Below, in pieces: positions 1 through 5,538 of a stretch of 5,538 nt of DNA; the stretch's first letter is position 1; every line of letters starts with the position of its first letter. The stretch spans positions 1-5,538 of the forward strand of contig CBFGWL010000111.1 in assembly GCA_965652565.1 (NCBI GenBank), read 5' to 3'. A model generated the notes under the pieces. The model did not search any database, had not been told where the DNA came from, and was given only the letters and a program-made list of their open reading frames with translations. The DNA comes from RSA11 sp965652565 (lineage in GTDB: Bacteria; Actinomycetota; Thermoleophilia; Solirubrobacterales; 70-9). The position numbers and the translations under genes are program-made.

Positions 1-2243
1 GCGTAGTCGCGGCACGGCTGGCCGCGCAGACCGGGGCACGGGGGCAAACCGCCCGGCACGTGCACGCCACCCACCACCGGCAGCGTGAGCTGCGAGGGGC
101 GGCGCTTCGACGAGGAGATCGCCACCGAGGTCTTGCCCTTGCGGGGCTTGGCGCGCGCGAACGCCCAGATCGGCTGATCGCCGTTCACGCCCGAGATCGT
201 CACGCGGATCCGCGAGCCCTTCCGGTAGGCGTGCCCCTGGTAATAGAGCGGGATCGTCACCTTGGCGAAGCGGCCGCGCGGCATCGGCGCGATGTCGCGC
301 TTACGCAGACTGAGCACCGGCTCGACCTTCGTGCTGCGCTTGCGGTCGAGCTTGCGCATGCTCGCCCGCACCCAGCCGCCTTGCACGAAGACCTCCTTGC
401 CGTCCGGGCGCACCTCGCTGATCGTCGCCTGCAGGTCCACGTCCGGCTTCGCGGAGCGGACCCAGGCGCGCACCGCGCCGGCGCCGATCACGACCGTGTC
501 GCGCTCGAGCGGCTTGGAGATCCAGGACGCGGAGGTGCCCCGCTTGTGCTCCTTCCAGTTGTAGGTCGGCGCGTCGGTCCAGAGGTTGCCGGCGCCCGTA
601 TCGCCGGTGAAGTTGGTCGCTTTGCCCGCGTGGGGAGCCGCCTTGAACGAGCTCCGTGCGGCCTTCCCCGGCCGGCGCTGCGCGAGCTTGCCGGACGGGG
701 CGAAGTACCAGGTGCGCGCCTGCGTGCGCGGCGGCGGGAAGCGATCGAACGTCGCCTCCCAGCGCGGGTACGGCTGGCCGGGCGAGCGGCCGGCGCCGTT
801 CTCGAAGAGCACTCGGACCTGCGGCTGCTTCTCGAACTCGGAGCGCGCCAGCGCGACGCTGGGCAGCAGCTGGATCGGGTCGAGCGGCAGCGTGAGCCCC
901 GAGATCCCCATCGCCTCGTCGTAGATGATCGGGGCCGCGGCCTGGATCACCGCGGCGCTGGTTAACGGCGCCTGCTTCGCGACGTAGATCTTCAGGAAGT
1001 CGTACAGGCGGTTGAAGACCCAGGGGCTCAGCGCGTCGACGTGGGTGCCGTTGGTGAAGGTGAACCACTTCTTCTTGGTGCCCGTGAAGCGGTCGGCGAG
1101 GTTCGGGCAGTGCCCGCCGGTCTGCTCGTCGGTCCACTGACAGGCCAGGAAGGTCGGCACCTTGATCTTGTCCACGAAGGTGAGCGGCGAGAGCGGGTCC
1201 GCGACCTTCGGCTTGTAGGTGCGGTTGTTGCGGATCTTGCGCAGCAGGTTCACGGCCTCGCCGTGCAGCGCCTGGTTGCGCTTGCAGATCTGATCGCCCT
1301 CCACGATCCGCTTGAAGGCCCACGGCTGGCCGCGGTTCTGCCCGGACGGCCGCGCGTCCTCGATGCGGTCCTTCGCCCACTCCAGGGCGAACCCGGTGTT
1401 GAGGATCCCGCCGGGATAGAGCGTCGTCTGCACCCCGTCGAGGACCGAGAGCGGCGTGATCGCGGCCAAGCTCGGTGGGCGCTTGGCGGCGGTGAAGAGC
1501 TGGCTGATCCCGCCATAGGAGATGCCCAGCATGCCGACCTTGCCGTTGGCGACCCAGGGCTGGCGGGCAATCGTCTCGATGATGTCGTAGCCGTCGAGCG
1601 CCTGCAGTGGCTCGAAGAAGTCGAACGCGCCGCCCGAGCAGCCCGTGCCGCGCATGTTCACGTCGACGACGGTGAAGCCCATGAGGTTGGCGAGCAGCGA
1701 GATGCCGCTCTCGGGCCCAGCCGGGTCGGCGTAGCCGTAGCCCGAGTACTCGATGAGCGTCGGCCGGGGGCCGCCCAGGTTCGGCAGCTCGATCCCGAAG
1801 GCCTTGGTCACGTCTTCGGCCGGGTGCACGTACGCGGCGAGCTTGGTGCCGTCGCGCATCTCGATGTACGTGTAGCCGCTGTCGGGGATCCGCTGGTCAT
1901 AGATGCTCGTGTCCGGCGGCTTCGCGCGCTCGGTGAGCACGCGCAGCGGCCCCGAGCGTCCCTCACCCTGAACGCGCACTCGGTATCCGCGGCCCGGCTT
2001 CACCCTGCGAAAGAGCACGCCGCCCTGCTTCGTCGCGCGCTTGCGCTTGATCACGGCGCCGCTGCGATCGAGCAGCGCCACCTTGGCACGGGACGGCAGG
2101 TCCACCGCGTAGACCTGCTCGACGCTGCCGCGCGCCTCGAACGAAGGCGCGGCGGACGCTGGCGCAGCCGTGATGAACGCGGCCACGAGCGCGATCGCGC
2201 CGGCCGCGAAGAGTCGAAACGGACGGTGTACGCCCCTGCTCAC
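1..2243 (-). CDS. Secreted CocE/NonD-family alpha/beta hydrolase (S15-type), 3' end cut by window edge
   Basis: The frame is open from a GTG at 2243 down to base 1: 747 full codons and no stop. Residues 8-31 look like a Sec signal peptide (RPFRLFAAG..., then ASA before the likely cut at residue 31/32). Residues about 32-110 form a small beta-rich domain. The alpha/beta hydrolase core follows: a strand ending LIEYSGYGY (Y169 may be the oxyanion tyrosine), RGTGCSGG (197-204), the nucleophile elbow GISYGG (Ser242), candidate catalytic acid Asp372 in WTDEQTGGH, and candidate His401 in NGTHVDAL. Residues about 430-725 match the jelly-roll C-terminal domain of PepX/cocaine-esterase proteins. Family members cleave esters, amides or X-Pro peptides; the substrate here cannot be read. 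The tail has C736 and C744 and probably ends just outside the window. Another in-frame GTG lies at 2252 (TGA stop at 2259-2261), so the start could be three codons earlier. Neither start has a strong ribosome site. The mature protein would be unchanged. Confidence 0.93.
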   Translation of the reverse strand, partial: MSRGVHRPFRLFAAGAIALVAAFITAAPASAAPSFEARGSVEQVYAVDLPSRAKVALLDRSGAVIKRKRATKQGGVLFRRVKPGRGYRVRVQGEGRSGPLRVLTERAKPPDTSIYDQRIPDSGYTYIEMRDGTKLAAYVHPAEDVTKAFGIELPNLGGPRPTLIEYSGYGYADPAGPESGISLLANLMGFTVVDVNMRGTGCSGGAFDFFEPLQALDGYDIIETIARQPWVANGKVGMLGISYGGISQLFTAAKRPPSLAAITPLSVLDGVQTTLYPGGILNTGFALEWAKDRIEDARPSGQNRGQPWAFKRIVEGDQICKRNQALHGEAVNLLRKIRNNRTYKPKVADPLSPLTFVDKIKVPTFLACQWTDEQTGGHCPNLADRFTGTKKKWFTFTNGTHVDALSPWVFNRLYDFLKIYVAKQAPLTSAAVIQAAAPIIYDEAMGISGLTLPLDPIQLLPSVALARSEFEKQPQVRVLFENGAGRSPGQPYPRWEATFDRFPPPRTQARTWYFAPSGKLAQRRPGKAARSSFKAAPHAGKATNFTGDTGAGNLWTDAPTYNWKEHKRGTSASWISKPLERDTVVIGAGAVRAWVRSAKPDVDLQATISEVRPDGKEVFVQGGWVRASMRKLDRKRSTKVEPVLSLRKRDIAPMPRGRFAKVTIPLYYQGHAYRKGSRIRVTISGVNGDQPIWAFARAKPRKGKTSVAISSSKRRPSQLTLPVVGGVHVPGGLPPCPGLRGQPCRDY

Positions 2244-2252
2244 CCCTAACAC

Positions 2253-2380
2253 CCGGGCTCACTTCTACCACCGGTCCGCGCCCCCGGCGCCGGTTCTCGA
2301 CCTCGGCCACGTACCTAGGCGGTGCGCAACAGCAGGTAATTCCCCAGCATCCCGCCACGACGCGACCGTATGGTCGCGAG
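2253..2380. promoter_or_regulatory. Divergent intergenic control region between two secreted-hydrolase genes
   Basis: These roughly 130 bases separate the starts of two divergent genes, so both promoters should lie here. On the minus strand, TTACCT (2339-2334) and TAGGTA (2317-2312), 16 bp apart, are a weak match to a -35/-10 pair for the CocE-type gene. I found no convincing sigma-70 pair on the plus strand. The most striking element is the inverted repeat at 2361-2378, listed separately. There is also a CCTAGG palindrome at 2314-2319. The promoter assignments are low-confidence inference. Confidence 0.45.
2361..2378. promoter_or_regulatory. Perfect 7-bp inverted repeat just upstream of the peptidase gene start (operator or leader hairpin)
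   Basis: CGCGACC (2361-2367) and GGTCGCG (2372-2378) are exact reverse complements around a GTAT centre. The repeat ends two bases before the GTG start at 2381 and overlaps the only purine-rich stretch (GCGAG) that could serve as a ribosome site. As DNA it resembles the short GC-rich palindromes bound by TetR-type repressors. As RNA it would fold into a hairpin that could mask translation initiation. No regulator gene lies in the window. The repeat is seen directly; the function is inference. Confidence 0.5.
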
Positions 2381-4810
2381 GTGTCAGGCGAGCAGCCTCG
2401 GCCGATGCTCGTGTCCCTGGCCGTGGCGCTCGCAGCGCTCGCGGCGTCCGCGCCCACCCCCGCGGACGCCGCGCCCAAAGCGGACCTCGCCCTCATCAAG
2501 CTGAGCCGCGTCCCAGCCGCGGCACCAACCGGCCCTGGGCTCATGCTGCGCGCGCAGATCAAGAACGTCGGCCGCAAGCGCGCCAAACGGGCAAAGCTCA
2601 TCATCGACCTCGTCGCCCCCGGCGGCGGGGCGCTCGCCGAGCGCGTGAAGGCCGGCGCCGTGCCGCGCCTGCGGCCCCGGGCGCGGCGCGCCGTGGTGGT
2701 CAAGCCGCGGATCCCGTTTGAGGCGGTGGGCACCTGGATCGTCCGCGTTTGCGTCGCTCCCGCCAGGCAGGCGAACGACTGCCGGGACACGAAGCCGATC
2801 CGGTTCCGGGATGGCTCGGCGCTCGGTCGCATCGACGCGGCCCGGGCGGCGGGCACGCTGAGCGCGGGCAAGGCCCTGCTGTTCAAGCTCTACGCAGCGA
2901 GCGAGGACGAGCGCCTGCCCAAACCGTACGACCGCGGCGGGCCGGTGCCCACGGGCGTCGTGGTGAGCGAACTCGCGCAGGCGTATCCGACGCTGCCCGA
3001 GGCCGATCAGGCGCTCGTCGCCCCGTACATGCTCCAGCCCCGCTACGCGGAGAGCGCCTGGTCACCCTCGCAAGCGCAGCTGACGGCGCGAGCGCCCGCG
3101 GCCCGGCGGCGGGCCGACCCGTGTGCCGATCTCACGCAGGTCTCGGGCGCGTGGTCGGGCGTCGAGACAGAGCACGCGTGGTTCTGGCACCGCCCGAACA
3201 GCGCTGCTGGCCGAAGCAAGGCGCAAGCGCTCGCGGCGGCGTTCGAGGCCGACGTCTGGCCCAAGCTCACCGGCCCCTTCCGAGAGGTCAGCGACGCCGG
3301 TGCGGCACCATGCGACCCGGCCGGGGACGCGAAGGTCGACGTCTACATCGCATCCGGCAACGGCCTGCTCGCGGGAGGACGCGAAGGGGTCACGCCGGGG
3401 CTCTCGCTCGACAGCAGCTGCGGCCCGAAGCCATCGTTCATCGTCCTGCCGGTCACGGCGAAGCGATCGACGCTCGCCCATGAGTTCACGCACGCGATTC
3501 AGTGGGTGTACGCGGCGTGCCAGCGCTACCCGGCGTGGGTGGAGGGAACGGCGACGTGGGGCGCCGACTTCGTCTACCCGGGTGCGCAGGACGAGCACAA
3601 CTACAAGACGGCGCTGCAATCGCCGTTCCTCGCGCTGCGGGACCCCGCGCTGAGCTACGCCTCCTGGCCGTTTTGGTACTCGCTCTCACGGAGCGACGGC
3701 GCCAACGGCATCGTGCGGGTCTTCGAGGCGCTCGAGAGCGGCAACCTGTCAGCCGCGCTCGAGGAGGGTCCGGCGGACGGCCTCTACGAGACCTGGAAGC
3801 GCTTCGCGGTGCAGCGCTGGAACGGTCCGCCCATCGGGGCAGCCGGATTCTCCGTCGGCGAGTCGTTCGCCGAGTGGGACGGCTTCACCGCAAAGCCCTT
3901 GGGAGTGTCGCCCGTCAAGGTTCGGCTGCAGGGCCGGCCCACGACCGCGGTTCCCCTCCCCACCTTCGAACAGCGCCCGCTCTCCACCTCGTTTCACCAG
4001 GTGCAGATCACCGACAAGGCCGTCCGCCACCTCGAGTTCGAGAACGACGACGACGGGCTTCCCGACGCGAACGTGCAGGCCTTCCTCAAGCTCGCCGACG
4101 GCACGTGGCGCCTCGAGGACTGGTCCGATCAGGGCGAGGTCGAGTTCTGTCGCGACAAGCCGGACGAGAACGTCGTCGAGATGGTGGTGGCGACATCGAA
4201 CGCGGCGCCCGACGGTAACCCGCTCGGCGTGGCCAACCACGTCCTCCGCGCGAAGGACGTCTGCGATCAGCCGACCTACCAGGGCACCTTCAGCGGGACC
4301 ACGCGGCAGTTCGATCCCTCGCCGCTCGCGACATACGAGTTCGTGACCGAGTTCCGGGGCACGATGACGCTCGTGCCCTACGAAGGGCCGGGCGCCACGG
4401 GGCGAGAGTGGCGCTTGGCCGATGGGACCCTGCACATCGACCGGTTCTCGGGAGGGATCGCCCCCTGCGAGCTCACCGCGACGCCGAAGACGTTCACGCT
4501 GCCGGGCACCGGCCAGGGGATCCAGCCGGTGATGGCGCTCGTTCAAGGCGGCTACACGCTCAGCCTTCCCTGGGTCACCTACTTCCCGTCCCAGTCGGTG
4601 ACGGTGGCCTGGAGCGGCGACGCTGAGCAGTGCGACAGAGAACCCACGGAGTGGCCCCTCGACGGCGTGGGCCAGCGCATGACCTACACGCCGGCGCCGA
4701 TACAGCCCGACGAGAACGGACACCTCCGCGTCACCAACGTGGCTTTCGGGTCGCCGGGCTTCGAGCACAGCAACTTCGAGTACACGCTGATCCCGGTGGT
4801 CGCTCCATGA
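2381..4810 (+). CDS. Secreted CARDB-domain protein with gluzincin-type metallopeptidase domain
   Basis: This is an 809-residue exported protein, probably a zinc metallopeptidase. Residues 1-31 are a signal peptide (hydrophobic MLVSLAVALAALAAS, likely cut after PADA). Residues about 33-140 resemble a CARDB beta-sandwich (ADLALIKLSRV, then LRAQIKNVGRKRAKRA). Residues about 146-230 are a linker like the stretch that often precedes such peptidase domains (AGKALLFKLYAAS, LPEADQALVAPYML). The catalytic domain spans about 255-500: strand KVDVYIAS, then AHEFTHAIQ, where H367 and H371 would bind zinc and E368 would be the base, and WVEGTATW, where E388, 17 residues past H371, would be the third ligand. 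Residues about 510-630 and 631-809 are beta-rich, with cysteines (C590, C628, C696, C751) that may form disulfides. GTG 2381 is chosen because it is the first start codon in frame and keeps R7 in the signal n-region; ATG 2405 would leave no positive charge. The ribosome site is weak. Substrate is unknown; loss of peptidase activity cannot be excluded. Confidence 0.9.
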   Translation: MSGEQPRPMLVSLAVALAALAASAPTPADAAPKADLALIKLSRVPAAAPTGPGLMLRAQIKNVGRKRAKRAKLIIDLVAPGGGALAERVKAGAVPRLRPRARRAVVVKPRIPFEAVGTWIVRVCVAPARQANDCRDTKPIRFRDGSALGRIDAARAAGTLSAGKALLFKLYAASEDERLPKPYDRGGPVPTGVVVSELAQAYPTLPEADQALVAPYMLQPRYAESAWSPSQAQLTARAPAARRRADPCADLTQVSGAWSGVETEHAWFWHRPNSAAGRSKAQALAAAFEADVWPKLTGPFREVSDAGAAPCDPAGDAKVDVYIASGNGLLAGGREGVTPGLSLDSSCGPKPSFIVLPVTAKRSTLAHEFTHAIQWVYAACQRYPAWVEGTATWGADFVYPGAQDEHNYKTALQSPFLALRDPALSYASWPFWYSLSRSDGANGIVRVFEALESGNLSAALEEGPADGLYETWKRFAVQRWNGPPIGAAGFSVGESFAEWDGFTAKPLGVSPVKVRLQGRPTTAVPLPTFEQRPLSTSFHQVQITDKAVRHLEFENDDDGLPDANVQAFLKLADGTWRLEDWSDQGEVEFCRDKPDENVVEMVVATSNAAPDGNPLGVANHVLRAKDVCDQPTYQGTFSGTTRQFDPSPLATYEFVTEFRGTMTLVPYEGPGATGREWRLADGTLHIDRFSGGIAPCELTATPKTFTLPGTGQGIQPVMALVQGGYTLSLPWVTYFPSQSVTVAWSGDAEQCDREPTEWPLDGVGQRMTYTPAPIQPDENGHLRVTNVAFGSPGFEHSNFEYTLIPVVAP

Positions 4811-4853
4811 CGGACGACTAACCCGTCGCCGTATCACGGGCCGAATCTCCCCG

Positions 4854-4880
4854 TTGACGGCAAGTACCCGGTGGTACAAC
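4854..4880 (+). promoter_or_regulatory. Candidate sigma-70-type promoter for the membrane protein gene
   Basis: TTGACG (4854-4859) matches five of six bases of the -35 consensus. TACAAC (4875-4880) matches four of six of the -10. The spacer is 15 bp, shorter than the usual 16-18, which lowers confidence. Transcription would begin near 4887 and give a leader of about 60 bases. It lies 44 bases past the stop of the upstream gene, so the membrane protein gene may be transcribed independently of it. Confidence 0.45.
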
Positions 4881-4902
4881 CGCGCCAGAGCCGCCGGCTC
4901 GA

Positions 4903-4927
4903 CATGGGCCTGCGGTGCCCGCCCATG
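4903..4927 (+). other. Leader stem-loop upstream of the ribosome binding site
   Basis: CATGGGC (4903-4909) and GCCCATG (4921-4927) are perfect reverse complements around an 11-base loop. In the predicted transcript the stem ends five bases before the Shine-Dalgarno sequence. It also encloses the two upstream in-frame ATGs (4904 and 4925), which would discourage initiation there. An alternative inner pairing, GGGC with GCCC (4906-4909 with 4917-4920), is possible. A 7-bp stem in such GC-rich DNA could be chance. Confidence 0.35.
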
Positions 4928-4932
4928 AAGCG

Positions 4933-4939
4933 AAAGGAG
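4933..4939 (+). promoter_or_regulatory. Strong Shine-Dalgarno sequence fixing the start at 4946
   Basis: AAAGGAG lies six bases before ATG 4946 and is the only near-consensus ribosome site in this gap. It rules against the longer in-frame readings from GTG 4871, which overlaps the candidate -10, and from ATG 4904 or 4925, which have no ribosome site. Confidence 0.8.
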
Positions 4940-4945
4940 CAACGC

Positions 4946-5362
4946 ATGGCGGAGCAACACATGACGTCGCCCGGTCCCGCCCGGGCGATCGGGGGGCCGA
5001 CCGGATGGGCTGTGTTCACCGGGATGCTGCTCGTGATCCTCGGCTTCCTGAACTTCTTCTGGGGGCTCGCGGCGATCCTCGAAGGCGAGAACCTGATCGT
5101 CGGCGGCGAGGGGGTTCTGATCGTCGACCTCACCGCCTGGGGCTGGGCGGCGCTGATCGTCGGCGCGGTCCAGGTGATCGCCGGCGGCGGGCTCTTCGTC
5201 GCCCGCGAATGGGCCCGCTGGCTCGGGGTGTTCTTCGCGGCCCTCGCGGCGATCGGTCAGATCGGCATCGTCACCGCGTTCCCGATCTGGTCGGTGATCG
5301 TCGTCCTGCTGGCGGTCCTCGTCATCTACCACCTGACCGCGCGCTGGGAGCCCGCCTCCTAG
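4946..5362 (+). CDS. Small four-helix membrane protein, DUF7144-type
   Basis: This is a 138-residue integral membrane protein. Four hydrophobic segments are visible at about residues 21-44 (GWAVFTGMLLVILGFLNFFW), 66-87, 91-108 and 112-130. A polar stretch at 45-65 holds EGENLIV and VDLTAW. The opening GW..F.G..L...G..N...G, the WGW pair before the second helix, the AREWARWLG turn and the closing P.W......L...VIY pattern match, from memory, the actinobacterial family now called DUF7144, whose function is unknown. There is no signal peptide or catalytic motif. The short N-terminus (MAEQHMTSPG) is polar and probably cytoplasmic. The gene has its own candidate promoter, a good ribosome site and a stem-loop ten bases after its stop, so it looks monocistronic. 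Nothing in the window suggests a partner. Confidence 0.88.
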   Translation: MAEQHMTSPGPARAIGGPTGWAVFTGMLLVILGFLNFFWGLAAILEGENLIVGGEGVLIVDLTAWGWAALIVGAVQVIAGGGLFVAREWARWLGVFFAALAAIGQIGIVTAFPIWSVIVVLLAVLVIYHLTARWEPAS

Positions 5363-5371
5363 CTTCGGCCT

Positions 5372-5420
5372 GGCATCTCAGCGAGCGCGGCGAAACGCCC
5401 GCCGCGCTCGTCGGGATGCC
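5372..5420. terminator. Long stem-loop between convergent genes, probable bidirectional terminator
   Basis: Bases 5372-5392 pair with 5400-5420 around a seven-base loop (AAACGCC). On the plus-strand transcript there are 18 Watson-Crick pairs, two G-U pairs (5378/5414 and 5381/5411) and one A-C mismatch (5380/5412). The inner 11 pairs are continuous and very GC-rich. The stem starts ten bases after the membrane protein stop and lies 22 bases beyond the stop of the minus-strand gene on the right. That placement suits a terminator serving both. No T-tract follows on either strand, so it would be the U-less kind reported in high-GC actinobacteria, or an mRNA-stabilising 3' hairpin. Confidence 0.75.
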
Positions 5421-5442
5421 CGTCTCGATCTGAGGGAGTCGT

Positions 5443-5538
5443 CTAGCCTGCAGCGGCTTCGACCGCGTCACCCGACCGCCCGGCCCAGTGCGCCTCGGGC
5501 GAGGGCGGCGTGTCGCGCAAATACCACTCGGCGTCCAG
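5443..5538 (-). CDS. C-terminal end of an unidentified protein (5' part outside window)
   Basis: Reading the minus strand from the right edge gives 31 codons ending in TAG at 5443-5445. The peptide begins LDAEWYLRDTPPSPEAHW and ends DAVEAAAG. Third codon positions are mostly G or C, as in the neighbouring genes, and the Trp/Tyr/Asp-rich composition looks protein-like rather than random. The frame is convergent with the membrane protein gene and the long stem-loop lies between them. The fragment is too short to assign a family. The coding call rests on codon bias and gene layout. Confidence 0.6.
   Translation of the reverse strand: MDAEWYLRDTPPSPEAHWAGRSGDAVEAAAG

Noticed and set aside
60..965. 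301-codon open frame on the plus strand
   Set aside because: It is antisense to the hydrolase C-terminal domain. The product is a repetitive Arg/Ala/His-rich shadow with no motif.
301..1380. 359-codon open frame on the minus strand
   Set aside because: It is same-strand but out of frame with the CocE-type gene. Its product is Arg/Ala/Gly-rich with no domain pattern.
1041..2249. 402-codon open frame on the plus strand
   Set aside because: It is antisense to the CocE-type gene, whose frame has clear catalytic motifs and a signal peptide. The antisense product has no recognisable motif and is a composition artefact.
4809..4827. Possible terminator just after the metallopeptidase-like gene (GACGG ... 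CCGTC)
   Set aside because: Only a 5-bp stem with a 9-base loop and no T-tract, which is expected by chance at this GC content.
4871..4945. 25-codon N-terminal extension of the membrane protein from GTG 4871
   Set aside because: The GTG overlaps the candidate -10 box and has no ribosome site. ATG 4946 has AAAGGAG at ideal spacing.
3749..5332. 527-codon open frame on the minus strand
   Set aside because: It runs antisense across the metallopeptidase-like gene, the intergenic promoter and the membrane protein gene. Its product is a low-complexity Arg/Glu/Asp/Gly-rich peptide typical of GC-rich shadow frames.

Overview
The window is very GC-rich, with a strong G/C bias at third codon positions in every gene. 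It reads as a high-GC actinobacterium. The 4-TM DUF7144-type protein, the secreted CocE/NonD hydrolase with an N-terminal beta domain, and the CARDB plus gluzincin secreted protein suggest the Thermoleophilia/Solirubrobacterales. That placement is from recall of the families, not a search. No mobile element, CRISPR array, rRNA or tRNA was seen.

Layout from left to right. (1) Bases 1-2243, minus strand, encode a secreted alpha/beta hydrolase of the CocE/NonD (Peptidase_S15 + PepX_C) type. It starts at a GTG and runs off the left edge, apparently only a few codons from its end. (2) Bases 2253-2380 are a short divergent intergenic region. It carries a perfect 7-bp inverted repeat (CGCGACC-GTAT-GGTCGCG) directly in front of the next start codon. 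(3) Bases 2381-4810, plus strand, encode an 809-residue exported protein: signal peptide, CARDB-like domain, zinc metallopeptidase domain (HEFTH...WVEGTA) and a long beta-rich C-terminal part. (4) Bases 4811-4945 hold a candidate promoter, a small leader hairpin and a strong Shine-Dalgarno sequence. (5) Bases 4946-5362, plus strand, encode a 138-residue four-helix membrane protein of the DUF7144 type. (6) Bases 5372-5420 form a long, near-perfect stem-loop between convergent genes, most likely a bidirectional terminator. (7) Bases 5443-5538, minus strand, are the last 31 codons of an unidentified gene entering from the right edge.

Two secreted hydrolases are transcribed divergently from one control region. 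This fits a shared role in breaking down extracellular esters or peptides, but co-regulation is inference only. The membrane protein appears to be its own transcription unit with its own promoter, ribosome site and terminator. I see no clear novel multi-gene system. The items most worth a second look are the stem-loop at 5372-5420, the inverted repeat at 2361-2378 and the domain architecture of the metallopeptidase-like protein.
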